A DNA stretch of 64,000 nucleotides, from NCBI RefSeq assembly GCF_026626635.1, contig NZ_JAPNKA010000001.1, forward strand, positions 8,246,001-8,310,000, in the 5' to 3' direction. Below are positions 44,646 to 53,461 of the stretch, in pieces. Position 1 is the stretch's first letter; each line of letters opens with the position of its first letter. The notes below the pieces were generated by a model. The model had not been told where the DNA came from. It saw only the letters and a program-made list of their open reading frames with translations, and searched no databases. The stretch is from Archangium lansingense. GTDB taxonomy: Bacteria > Myxococcota > Myxococcia > Myxococcales > Myxococcaceae. Made by a program: the position numbers and the translations under genes.

Positions 44646-44851
44646 AGATTCTCGGCGGCCCCCGTCAGGCCCGGATTGCTGCCCAGCGGGAATCTCTGCG
44701 GCCAGGCCTGGAAGAACTGGGGCACGAACGGGAAGTCGTCGTTGGAGAAGGTCGTCTCCAGCAACGTCGGCCCGCCGTCCACCGCCAGTCTCCAGAGGTC
44801 GGGAGAGAACGTGTCATTGCCATCCCAGGTCACCGTGGACACCGATGGCAT
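44645..44851 (-). pseudogene. Fragment of a secreted protein, C-terminal type
   Basis: Reads TVTWDGNDTFSPDLWRLAVDGG then PTLLETTFSNDDFPFVPQFFQAWPQRFP and GLTGAAEN before the junction. The wording resembles extracellular beta-sandwich modules of myxobacteria, but no family is certain. It has no start of its own and abuts the propeller fragment in another frame. Confidence 0.4.
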
Positions 44852-45254
44852 TGGCCTCTCCGAACGCCGTCTCGAGCAGCCGCCTCCACAACCTTGACCC
44901 CGACGGGGAAAACCTGCTCACAAAGGGAAGGAAGTCCCAGGGCTCGAACAGATCCGTGATGAGGGTGCCAGCGAGGTAGAGGTTGCCCTCGCTGTCCACG
45001 GCCACGCCACCCGACGTGCCGAACTGGAGCTCCTCGAAGACCCACTGGGCGTTGCCCCTGGCATCGAACTGGATGAGCACCACGGAACTGTCGGCGGTCG
45101 CGATGCGGGAGCCCAGGAACACCGCCCCGCGCAGGGTGGCGGCCAGGGCGATGTTTCCCGAGCGATCCGTGGCGAGCCCGTTCGCGTTGATGAAGCTGGT
45201 GAACTCCAGCGGGAAGGCCCTCGACCAGACGTGTCTTCCATTGGACCGGTAAGC
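44852..45254 (-). pseudogene. Beta-propeller (SBBP-like) lipoprotein fragment
   Basis: Reads AYRSNGRHVWSRAFP, GLATDRSGNIALAATL, VVLIQFDARGNAQWVFEEL and GGVAVDSEGNLYLAGTL: three blades of the SBBP/NHL-like type with the G-N-a/l-Y-L-A-G signature. Both ends are missing: upstream reading loses character near 45260, and downstream it meets a stop after LGWQ. Fused in a different frame to the preceding fragment. Confidence 0.5.
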
Positions 45255-45335
45255 CGCTGGGCCCAGCGCGTCGCGCCGGCTCGTGCACCAGGCTCCTCCT
45301 GGCCGGTCCACGCCTGCTCCACGAAACCGACCGCC

Positions 45336-45428
45336 TAATCCCCCTCGGGATATTGGGTTAAGGCGGCCCTGCGAGGCATCTTCCGCCATGCAGGGCTCAC
45401 CCTTAACTGACTTACCCGAGGAGGATTA
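45336..45428. repeat. 93-bp nested palindrome with TAATCCCC termini
   Basis: Outer arms TAATCCCCCTCGGG (45336-45349) and CCCGAGGAGGATTA (45415-45428) pair with one mismatch. Inside are GTTAAGG/CCTTAAC (45357/45401) and GCCCTGC/GCAGGGC arms, so the element folds into one long stepped hairpin. The outer ends resemble those at 57711-57834. Could be a miniature mobile element or a structured RNA. Confidence 0.6.
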
Positions 45429-45543
45429 GATGCACCGGCGGATGTCCGAACCGGGCTCCGGGTCCAAGTCACAGCCGGAGACCGAGCCCGAGCACAAATA
45501 GGCGTCCTACCCGGCCACCTCGAGGGGTGGCTAATCTGTCCGG

Positions 45544-46134
45544 GTGACCAGCCACCGGGAAATCCGTGCCGACCATGATCGGACGTCCATCGTCGTGTAC
45601 CAGGCCTATCCAGATGCCATCGCCGAGGTGGCGCTGGAGCGGCAGCGGTTCGGTCCACCGTTCTCGCTGAACCGGATGACGTGGATCAAACCCAGCTTCC
45701 TGTGGCTGATGGAGCGCAGCAACTGGGGGCTCAAATCCGGGCAGGAGCGGATCCTCGCCGTGCGCATCCGGCGGGAGGGGTGGGAGGCCGCGCTGGCGCT
45801 CGGGGTGCTGACCGCCTTCGAGCCGGCGGCCCATGGCACTCCCGAGAGGTGGAGCCGGGCTTTCGAGGAGGCGGCGGTCCACATCCAGTGGGACCCCGAG
45901 CGCTCGTTGCGAGGGCAGGCGCTTGCCCATGACAGCATCCAGGTGGGACTCGGGCGGACAGTCATCGGCCGCTACGTCGATGAGTGGATCCTATCCATCG
46001 AGGATCTCTCGGAGCGGGTGCGGAAGATCCGCAAGCTCCTCGATGCCGGGCGGGCCGACCAGGCCACGCGGCTCCTGCCGCGCGAATCCGTCTATCCAGT
46101 CCCCACCGGACTGATGCGGCGGCTCGGGATGTGA
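45544..46134 (+). CDS. DUF4291 domain-containing protein
   Basis: 196 residues from a GTG start. It matches DUF4291: REIRADHDRTSIVVYQAYPDAIAE, then FSLNRMTWIKPSFLWLMERSNWG and GQERILAVRI, later VHIQWDPER and RSLRGQALAHDSIQVGLG. No signal peptide. The family is widespread, cytoplasmic and uncharacterised. C-terminal part is helical and charged. Not clearly linked to neighbours; starts soon after the nested palindrome. Confidence 0.85.
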   Translation: MTSHREIRADHDRTSIVVYQAYPDAIAEVALERQRFGPPFSLNRMTWIKPSFLWLMERSNWGLKSGQERILAVRIRREGWEAALALGVLTAFEPAAHGTPERWSRAFEEAAVHIQWDPERSLRGQALAHDSIQVGLGRTVIGRYVDEWILSIEDLSERVRKIRKLLDAGRADQATRLLPRESVYPVPTGLMRRLGM

Positions 46135-46144
46135 CGGGAGACCG

Positions 46145-46909
46145 CTAGTATCCGAGCCGCTCACCCACGTAGTGATCGAGCTGCCGGTACCAGGTGGGCC
46201 AGTCGTGGGGCATGTCGTGGCCCCAGATGTCCAGGTTGTGGGGGATGCCCCGCTGATGCAGCAGCTGGCTGAGCTGCTCGGAATACCCGGGGTGCTCCCA
46301 GGCGCCGCGGCTCGTCACCAGGTGGATCCGGCTGTGGTGCCGCAGGAGGTCCATCTCGTGGCCCTCGAACAGGTTGGGGACGTAGGAGGCGGGGTTGTTG
46401 AAATAGACGTCGTCGTTCCAGAAGCCGTGGAGGAACTCCGGCTGGAGATCGTAGAAGCCGCCCAGCCCGAGGAGCAGCTCGAACAAGTCCGGCCGCCGGA
46501 AGAAGGCATTGGCGGCGTGGAAGGCTCCGAAGCTGGCACCCGCCGCGCCAATGCGCGCGTGGTCGTTCCCCAGGCAGCGGCGGATGTGCGGGACAACCTC
46601 CTGCTCGACATAGTCCGAGTAGCGCACCTGGTTGCGCGCCTTCTCGTGAATGCGCATGCCGGGGTTCATCCACGCCCAGGGGTTGATGCTGTTGATGCTG
46701 AAGATCTGAACCCGACCGGCGAACAGGTGATGCGCGACGGACTGGATGAGCCCCATGCGCTCGGCCTCGAGGAAATCGCCTCCGGCGGTGGGGAAGAGCA
46801 GCAGGGCCGGACCCCAGTGACCATAACGGACGATGGGCATGTCCATGCCCAGCCGGTGGCTGTACCAACCGAAGAGCTCACGGCGCAGGTTCGGATCGAC
46901 GTTCGACAT
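46145..46909 (-). CDS. Esterase-D-like alpha/beta hydrolase
   Basis: 254 residues from the ATG at 46909; a GTG 22 codons upstream is possible but the family-like text begins MSNVDPNLRRELFGWYS. The nucleophile elbow is GAAGASFGAFHA (Ser in ASFGA), preceded by YVEQEVVPHIRRCLGND, typical of putative esterases of the S-formylglutathione hydrolase/Fes type. WGHDMPHDWPTW near the end carries the His. No signal peptide. Divergent from the dienelactone hydrolase gene, so the two may share a regulatory region. Confidence 0.8.
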   Translation of the reverse strand: MSNVDPNLRRELFGWYSHRLGMDMPIVRYGHWGPALLLFPTAGGDFLEAERMGLIQSVAHHLFAGRVQIFSINSINPWAWMNPGMRIHEKARNQVRYSDYVEQEVVPHIRRCLGNDHARIGAAGASFGAFHAANAFFRRPDLFELLLGLGGFYDLQPEFLHGFWNDDVYFNNPASYVPNLFEGHEMDLLRHHSRIHLVTSRGAWEHPGYSEQLSQLLHQRGIPHNLDIWGHDMPHDWPTWYRQLDHYVGERLGY

Positions 46910-46995
46910 GAAGTCGGCAGATTCCAGAAGAACCTCCCGCTGTAAAGGCGTTTCCTCTAGAACCAGGACCCTCACAGCCCGGCAATGGAGACCCC

Positions 46996-47712
46996 TTGCA
47001 CACCCAATATCTCGACTACACCGATGGCAACGTGACCTGTCAGGCCTTCATCGCGCACGAGGACGCGCGTGGAGCCAAACGCCCGTGCGTGCTGATCTCT
47101 CACTCGTGGGCTGGTCAGAGCGACGCCGAGCGCGCCAAGGCCGAAGAGTTCGCCCGCATGGGGTACGTCGGCATCGCCATCGACGTGTATGGCAAGGGCA
47201 TCCGAGGCAGCCACTCCGCCGACAACAGCGCGCTCATGGCGCCGTACATGACCGACCGCGCCATGCTCCGCAAGCGCATGCTCGCCGCCGTTGAGGCCGC
47301 ACGCGCGTACCCGATGGTCGACCCCCAGCGTATCGCGGCGATCGGCTACTGCTTCGGCGGGCTCTGCGTGCTCGATCTCGCGCGCAGCGGGATCTCCGAC
47401 GTCAAGGGTGTGGTGAGCATTCACGGCCTCTTCGCGCCACCTCGGCTCGGAGACCAGGCACCGATCTCCGCCAAGGTGCTGCTCCTCCACGGCTGGGATG
47501 ACCCGATGGCCAAGCCCGCGGACGTCCTGGCGATCACCCAGGAGCTGACCGCGGCCAAGGCCGACTGGCAGCTTCACGCCTACGGCCACACCATGCATGC
47601 CTTCACCCATGCGCAGGCGGCCGCACCCGAGCGAGGCCTCCTGTACAACGCCGCCGCGGCCCGGCGGTCCTGGACGGCCACGCGGAACTTCCTCGAAGAG
47701 GTGTTCGCCTGA
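46996..47712 (+). CDS. Dienelactone hydrolase family protein
   Basis: 238 residues starting at TTG (GGAG seven nt upstream); no in-frame ATG fits. The nucleophile Cys lies in AIGYCFGGLCVLDLAR. CVLISHSWAGQSD gives the oxyanion region, LLLHGWDDPM the Asp, and YGHTMHAFTH the His. Classical members open dienelactone in chloroaromatic degradation; many genomic members act on other small esters. No signal peptide. Substrate unknown. Confidence 0.87.
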   Translation: MHTQYLDYTDGNVTCQAFIAHEDARGAKRPCVLISHSWAGQSDAERAKAEEFARMGYVGIAIDVYGKGIRGSHSADNSALMAPYMTDRAMLRKRMLAAVEAARAYPMVDPQRIAAIGYCFGGLCVLDLARSGISDVKGVVSIHGLFAPPRLGDQAPISAKVLLLHGWDDPMAKPADVLAITQELTAAKADWQLHAYGHTMHAFTHAQAAAPERGLLYNAAAARRSWTATRNFLEEVFA

Positions 47713-47753
47713 CGACCGGCTCACCGGGTGAGGCGTGAGCGGGCCCGCCTCCC

Positions 47754-49352
47754 TCACAGAGAGGCGGGAGGAGCGTCGGCGAGCTCGTGGAGGGTGAAGG
47801 AGAAGGTGGCGCCCTGGCCCACCTGGCCCTCGCCCCAGATGCGGCCCTTGTGGCGATGGATGACGCGCTGCACGGTGGCCAGTCCCACCCCGTGGCCTTC
47901 GAACTCCTGCTGGGTGTGCAGCCGCTGGAAGACGCCGAAGAGCTTCTGCTGGTAGTCCATGTTGAAGCCAGCCCCGTTGTCCCGCACGAAGTAGACGCGC
48001 CCGGTCCCCTCCCCCGGCCGGGCGCCGAACTCAATCTCCGCCACCGACCGATCGCGGGTGAACTTCCAGGCGTTGCCCATCAGGTTCTCCAGCACCAGGC
48101 GCAGCAACTGGGCATCCCCTCGGTCCACCAATCCATCCTGAATCCGGAAGTGCACGGTGCGCTGAAGCTGCCCGTGCTGGAGTTGGTCGGAGACGGAGTG
48201 CGCCAGCTCGGACAGGTTGACGTCCGTCTCCACGAGCGCAATGCGGTTCACTCGAGAGAGCGAGAGGATGCAGTCGATGAGCTCGCCCATGCGATGGGCC
48301 GAAGCGCGGATGCGCTGGACGTAGTCCATGCCGGTGGCGTCCAGCGTGTCAGCGTAGTCCTCGAGCAACACGAGGGTGAAGGTGGAGATGCCGCGCAGCG
48401 GAGCGCGCAGGTCATGGGCCACCGAGTAGGCGAAGGCCTCCAACTCTCGGTTGGAGAACTCGAGCTGGGCAGTGCGCTCGGCGATACGGCGCTCCAGCTC
48501 CGTGTTGAGCTGACGCACCTGCTCCTCGGCCTCGCGACGCAGGGTGATGTCGGTGACCATCGCCATGGCCCCGATGTATCTGCCGCTCTCATCGTGGAGG
48601 GGGGTGTTGGAAATGAGGGTCCAAATGGACGTCCCATCCTTGCGCACCAGCCGGAAGTCCTTGAGGACGGCGGAGCGGCCCTCGAGTCGCTCCTCCATGT
48701 ACTCGCGGGTGATGACGTGGTCCTCCTCGTTGATGAAATCGAAGAGGGTCTTGTCCATCATCTCTTCAACCGTGTAGCCCAGCATCTCGACGAGATAGCG
48801 GTTGACGTAGGTGGTGCGGTTGTCGGCGTCGACCGCCCAGAGGCCCTCCTGCGCGGATTCCACGAGGAGTTGGAAACGCTGCTCGGTCTGGCGCTGGCCG
48901 GCCTCGGCCTGACGTTGGTCATGGGTATCGCGCAAGCTCAAGGTGGCCCCCAGGAGGACTCCCTGGTTGTCGCGCACGGGCCTGGCTTTCGCGCGGAAGT
49001 GCCGCCCCTCCGGGTGGGAGGCATTCCGGACGAAGAGGTCCTCCTCGGGCGACTCCTCGCCCTGGAGGGCGCGGTACATCGGGAGCCGCTCGGACGGGCA
49101 CGGCGTCCGCGTGTCCGGGTAGAAAACGCCGTACCGCGCGCTCCAGCTCTCCGGGTTGGAGTCCGTGAGCCCAAGGCCGAGGATCCTCCGGGCCACGTCG
49201 TTGATGTAGAGCTGGCGGCCCTTCGCGTCGACCACGGCCAGGCCTTCCGTGGAGTGGTCGAGGATGGCTCGCAGCAGGGGCTGGTGCTCGGCCTGGAAGA
49301 GACTGATGGCCACCTCGTCAGGAGGGATGGCCGGGTTGCGCGGTACTGTCAT
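47754..49352 (-). CDS. Soluble PAS-PAS sensor histidine kinase
   Basis: 532 residues with no membrane helix. PAS 1 (about 25-140: LLRAILDHSTEGLAVVDAKGRQLYIN), PAS 2 (155-275: LLVESAQEGLWAVDADNRTTYVN), HisKA with phospho-acceptor His in FAYSVAHDLRAPLRGI (near 310), and a HATPase domain (N-box NLMGNAWKFT, DNGAGFN, FEGHGVGLATV). Phytochrome-like HWE-type features are absent. It lacks a receiver domain. Thirteen bp downstream of the hybrid kinase gene on the same strand, so the two are probably co-transcribed and may form a phosphorelay. Confidence 0.92.
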   Translation of the reverse strand: MTVPRNPAIPPDEVAISLFQAEHQPLLRAILDHSTEGLAVVDAKGRQLYINDVARRILGLGLTDSNPESWSARYGVFYPDTRTPCPSERLPMYRALQGEESPEEDLFVRNASHPEGRHFRAKARPVRDNQGVLLGATLSLRDTHDQRQAEAGQRQTEQRFQLLVESAQEGLWAVDADNRTTYVNRYLVEMLGYTVEEMMDKTLFDFINEEDHVITREYMEERLEGRSAVLKDFRLVRKDGTSIWTLISNTPLHDESGRYIGAMAMVTDITLRREAEEQVRQLNTELERRIAERTAQLEFSNRELEAFAYSVAHDLRAPLRGISTFTLVLLEDYADTLDATGMDYVQRIRASAHRMGELIDCILSLSRVNRIALVETDVNLSELAHSVSDQLQHGQLQRTVHFRIQDGLVDRGDAQLLRLVLENLMGNAWKFTRDRSVAEIEFGARPGEGTGRVYFVRDNGAGFNMDYQQKLFGVFQRLHTQQEFEGHGVGLATVQRVIHRHKGRIWGEGQVGQGATFSFTLHELADAPPASL

Positions 49353-49365
49353 GTGGGACCTGAAA

Positions 49366-51963
49366 TCAAGAGGGTCTGCCGGAAGCCTTTACCTCCTCCA
49401 ACGCGCTCTTGAGTTGGGGGAGCGCATAGGGTTTGGGCAGCAGCACGGCTCCCGACACCTCGCCGCCCGCGGTGACCACCGAAGCGCCATGGCCAGAGGC
49501 GATGATGACCCGTAGCTTGGGATGACGGCAGACGGCTCCACGGGCCAGCTCCAGCCCGGACATGCCGGGCAGGCTCACATCCGTGAACAACACGTCGAAG
49601 GCACCGACAATGAGCGCCTCGTGTGCCGCTTCTGCGTTCGCTACGGCCAGCACCTGATGGCCGAGCACCTCCAACAGCTCGCAGGCGGAATCCCGGATGT
49701 CCGTATCATCTTCCACGAGGAGGATGTGCAGGGCCCCCGTCTTCGCGGTCTCGGAAGCGCGCGCGGACCCGGCGTGCACCTGGGTCGCCAGGGCTGCCCG
49801 TGAAACCAGCCGCTGCTGACGGTTGCGAAGCATGTGGCGGAGCTTCCGGGCCAGGTCCTCTCGCCGATAGGGCTTGCTCAGCAGGCTGACGCCGGGATCC
49901 AGCCGGCCTCCATGGACGATGGCATTCTCCGTGTAGCCCGACGTGAACAGCACCTCGAGGTCCGGAAGGATTGCCTTCGCCTGCCGGGCGAGCTCGGGGC
50001 TGCGGACCGGGCCCGGCATGACCACGTCGGTGAACAGCAGATCCATGGGCATGCCGCTCTGGATGACCGCCAACGCGCTCTGCCCGTCGGAGGCCTTGAG
50101 CACGCGATAGCCGAGCTCCGTCAGCAGCTCCACGACCGTGGCACGCACCTCGGGATCATCCTCGACCACCAGGATGGTCTCGGTCCCTCCCTCGATCGGG
50201 CCCGTCACGACCTCGGCAGGCGCCACCTCGGCCTGGAGCGAGCGGGGGAGATAAATCTTGATGGTCGTCCCCTGCCCGACCTCGCTGTAGATCTTGATGT
50301 GGCCGCCCGTCTGTTTGACGAAGCCATACACCATGCTCAGGCCCAGCCCGGTGCCGCGGCCCTCGGGCTTGGTGGTGAAGAACGGCTCGAAGGCCCGCTC
50401 CAGGATCTCTTGCGACATGCCGCAGCCGGTGTCGGAGATGGCCAGCATCACGTAGTGGCCGGCCACCACATCCTGATGAAGCAAAGCGTAGTGGTCGTCG
50501 AGCATGGCATTGCCAGCCTCGATGGTCAGTCTGCCATCCCCCTCCATGGCGTCACGGGCGTTGATCGCCAGGTTGAGGATGACGTTCTCGAGCTGATTGG
50601 GATCGGCGAGCGTGTTCCAGAGACCACCGGCGACGACGGTCTCGATCTCGATGCCCTCTCCCAGGGCGCGCCGCAGCAGATCTCCCATGCCACGGACCAG
50701 CCGGCCGAGGTTGATGACCACGGGATCCAACGGTTGCCGCCGAGCGAACGCGAGCAGCTGGGCCGCGAGCCTGGCACCACGCTCGACAGCACCGACGGCC
50801 GTCTCCAGTCGCCGCTGGGCCCGCTCGTTGCCTGCAATGTCCCGCTGCAGGAGCTGGAGATTGCCACCGATGACCTGGAGCAGATTGTTGAAGTCGTGCG
50901 CCACGCCGCCGGTGAGCTTGCCCACCGCCTCCATCTTCTGGGACTGCCGCAGCGCGACCTCGGTCTGGCGCCGCTCGGCCTCGCTCTCCCGGAGGGCGCG
51001 GGTGCGCTCGCGGACCAACTCCTCGAGGTGCTCGCGATGCTTGCGCAGTTCGTCCTGGGCGCGCTTCTGCTCGGTGACGTCGTGGCCCTGGGCGAAGATA
51101 CCCGTGACCTTCCCATCCGGCCCCATGACGGGCTGGTACACGAAATCGACATACGCTTCCGTGAGCGGCGCGCCGGGCTCCCGCTGCACGAAGAGTTGCT
51201 GGCCGCGACCGACGACGGGTTCCCCCGTCCTGTAGACCCGATCGAGCAGATCCAAGAAGCCCTGCTCCGCGACCTCGGGAAGAGCCTCGCGGACGGGCTT
51301 GCCGAGGATCTCCCTGTGCCCGACGAGCTGGTAGTAGGAGGGATTGGCCAGCTCGAAGATGTGATCGGGCCCCTGCAGGAAGGCCACGAATCCGGGCGCC
51401 TGCTCGAACAGCCGGCGGAGGAGGAGGCGTTCGTTGTCCAGGAGCTTGTTCGTCTCCTGGACGAGCTGTGCGCGGTGGAGGACGCCTGCCTCCACCTGGT
51501 CCAGGGGAGCCGCACCGTCCCGGGCTGCTTCCGCGGCCCTCACGGTCTGCTTGAGCCGGTGCAGCTCGGTCACATCCACTGTGTGTTGAAGGATGAAGGC
51601 CACTTCGCCCCGGGCATCGAGAATGGGCGTATGGGTGGCACTCCAGTAGCGGTCCTCGACGATCACGCCTTCATCCGTCTGGCGTGGGACCCGGTAGGGA
51701 ATCAGCGCCAGGGTGTCCGGTACCCGCTGGGCCAAGACGCGCTCGAATGACTCTCGCAACATGCGCGCGCTGTCGTTGTTGGGGTCCGCTGGATCATTGG
51801 GGAAGGCCTCGAGGACGTGACGCCCCACGAGCGCCTCGAGCCGGCTGGCCGTGACCCGTAGGTAGGCCTCGTTGGCCGCGACGTATCGCAGCTCGCGGTC
51901 CAGCACCATGTAGGGATTCGGGGAGAGGTTGAAGAGCGTCTTGAAATCGAGGGTGTCGTACAT
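49366..51963 (-). CDS. Soluble hybrid histidine kinase with two receiver domains
   Basis: 865 residues. PAS 1 (about 10-135: LFNLSPNPYMVLDRELRYVAAN), PAS 2 (185-305: LFEQAPGFVAFLQGPDHIFELAN) with a HEAD-like coiled linker, HisKA with SQKMEAVGKLTGGVAHDFNNLL (phospho-acceptor His near 360), HATPase (DPNQLENVILNLAINARDAM, DTGCGMS, GTGLGLSMVYGF), then two receivers. The acceptor Asp of each is in LLFTDVVMPG and VLFTDVSLPG, with Lys in LSKPY and LPKPY. No DNA-binding output and no separate response regulator is nearby. Signal unknown. Confidence 0.93.
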   Translation of the reverse strand: MYDTLDFKTLFNLSPNPYMVLDRELRYVAANEAYLRVTASRLEALVGRHVLEAFPNDPADPNNDSARMLRESFERVLAQRVPDTLALIPYRVPRQTDEGVIVEDRYWSATHTPILDARGEVAFILQHTVDVTELHRLKQTVRAAEAARDGAAPLDQVEAGVLHRAQLVQETNKLLDNERLLLRRLFEQAPGFVAFLQGPDHIFELANPSYYQLVGHREILGKPVREALPEVAEQGFLDLLDRVYRTGEPVVGRGQQLFVQREPGAPLTEAYVDFVYQPVMGPDGKVTGIFAQGHDVTEQKRAQDELRKHREHLEELVRERTRALRESEAERRQTEVALRQSQKMEAVGKLTGGVAHDFNNLLQVIGGNLQLLQRDIAGNERAQRRLETAVGAVERGARLAAQLLAFARRQPLDPVVINLGRLVRGMGDLLRRALGEGIEIETVVAGGLWNTLADPNQLENVILNLAINARDAMEGDGRLTIEAGNAMLDDHYALLHQDVVAGHYVMLAISDTGCGMSQEILERAFEPFFTTKPEGRGTGLGLSMVYGFVKQTGGHIKIYSEVGQGTTIKIYLPRSLQAEVAPAEVVTGPIEGGTETILVVEDDPEVRATVVELLTELGYRVLKASDGQSALAVIQSGMPMDLLFTDVVMPGPVRSPELARQAKAILPDLEVLFTSGYTENAIVHGGRLDPGVSLLSKPYRREDLARKLRHMLRNRQQRLVSRAALATQVHAGSARASETAKTGALHILLVEDDTDIRDSACELLEVLGHQVLAVANAEAAHEALIVGAFDVLFTDVSLPGMSGLELARGAVCRHPKLRVIIASGHGASVVTAGGEVSGAVLLPKPYALPQLKSALEEVKASGRPS

Positions 51964-52167
51964 GAGGGAACGCGTCTCGGACGCGAGACGCTAGTTTCAC
52001 AAACACTCAACAGGGCGTGATTCCACCTTCTAGGTTGTGCATCCAACATCAGGGAGGCTTCACAGGGCTGAAAGGGTCACAGGAACCCCAGCCACCGCTC
52101 TGCCCCCCTGGCTGCCGCATCCCCGAGCGTCCAGCCACACGTGCGCTCCCAGCCACGCTGATGCGGC

Positions 52168-53415
52168 TCACGCCGCTTCGAGCAACCGGAGGAAGGCCCG
52201 CGCGGCAGCCGCGTCCTCGAGGCCCGCGAGCTCCTCACCCACCTGCAGCTCCGTCTCGACAACTCCAGGCACGCGCGTCTGGCCGAAGCCGTTGGTCACC
52301 CAGATGCCGTTCTCGCGGGCGATGCGGTCGCGCTGTCGAGCCAGGGCCGCCGGGTCGCCACGCAGGAAGACGTGGAACATGTTCGTCTGCACGGGACGGG
52401 GCAGCACCGTGAGCCGGGAGTCCGCCGCCAGCGCCTCGGTGAGGGACTTCGCGCGCTGGACGTAGCCGGGAATGCGGGCCAGCGTCTCGTCCAGACGCAT
52501 TGCCGCCGACGCCACGTAGGGCCACATCTGGAAGATGTTGCCGCCGTGCCGGTGCCGCCAGAGGCGCGCGGTGCGGATGAAGTCGCGCCCGCCGGCCACC
52601 ATCGCTCCGCCCAGGGCACCCACCATCTTGTAGAAGGACACGTAGACGGAGTCGAAGCCCCGGCAGATGTCCGCGTAGGAGCGCCCGTAGAAGGGCTGGC
52701 TCTCCCACAGGCGCGCGCCATCCATGTGGAGCTTCACACCCCGCTCGCGGCAGGTGGCCTTGAGCTCCTCGAGCTGCTCCCACGACTGGAGCTGTCCACC
52801 CAACCACCGCACCGGCAGTTCCACACTGACGACATCGAGCGGCTCACGCGCCTCGCGCACGTCACCCGCGAGCACTGGCCGCGTCCAGGGCGAGAGCTGC
52901 ACCGCGCGCAGCCCATGCAGCACGGCATAGCTGTCATTCTCGTGCAGCACGTGATGGGAGGAGGGATGCACGCCCACCGTGCGTCTGCCCCCAGCATCCG
53001 CGTATATCCGCAGCGCGATGAGCTGGCCCATGGTGCCGGTTGGCATGAAGCACGCGTCCTCGAAGCCGAGCAGGCCCGCCACGCGCTTCTCGAAGGACTG
53101 CACGAGCTCGCCGTTGCCGTACACGTCCCCCTTCAGTCCCTGGCGCTGCATCCACTCGCCGATGCGGATCAACTCGGCGCCCTCGTTCTCGGGGGAGCCA
53201 GGCACGAGCGAGGCGCGGCAGCCGCGCCGCAGCCGCTCGAAGTCCTCCCGCGAGGGGCCAGACGGAGTGGCCGGGGCCGCAGCGGCGGCCTCTTTCTTCG
53301 GTGCGGGGGGAACCTTGGGCGCGGCGGCTTCCGCCGTGCCTCTCAGGAGCGTGGTGCCGGCCAGCAAGCCGGTGAGGGCGAGGAACTCGCCCCTGCTGTA
53401 ATCGCGTTGGGCCAT
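52168..53415 (-). CDS. Threonine aldolase/beta-eliminating lyase family protein (exported?)
   Basis: 415 residues from the ATG at 53415 (AAGAGGTG upstream). A hydrophobic start (SRGEFLALTGLLAGTTLL) resembling an export signal and an Ala/Pro/Lys linker precede the PLP fold. The fold has GDVYGNGELVQSFEKRVAGLLG, FMPTGTMGQLIAL, GVHPSSHHVLHE, HMDGARLWES (PLP Asp) and VYVSFYKMVGALGGAMVAG (Lys of the internal aldimine in SFYK). Family enzymes split threonine or related beta-hydroxy amino acids. Export of a PLP enzyme would be unusual. Third gene of a minus-strand run. Confidence 0.85.
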   Translation of the reverse strand: MAQRDYSRGEFLALTGLLAGTTLLRGTAEAAAPKVPPAPKKEAAAAAPATPSGPSREDFERLRRGCRASLVPGSPENEGAELIRIGEWMQRQGLKGDVYGNGELVQSFEKRVAGLLGFEDACFMPTGTMGQLIALRIYADAGGRRTVGVHPSSHHVLHENDSYAVLHGLRAVQLSPWTRPVLAGDVREAREPLDVVSVELPVRWLGGQLQSWEQLEELKATCRERGVKLHMDGARLWESQPFYGRSYADICRGFDSVYVSFYKMVGALGGAMVAGGRDFIRTARLWRHRHGGNIFQMWPYVASAAMRLDETLARIPGYVQRAKSLTEALAADSRLTVLPRPVQTNMFHVFLRGDPAALARQRDRIARENGIWVTNGFGQTRVPGVVETELQVGEELAGLEDAAAARAFLRLLEAA

Positions 53416-53461
53416 GGGAGAACACCTCTTGGATGTTCCCCCTACCCTACTGGATACAGGA

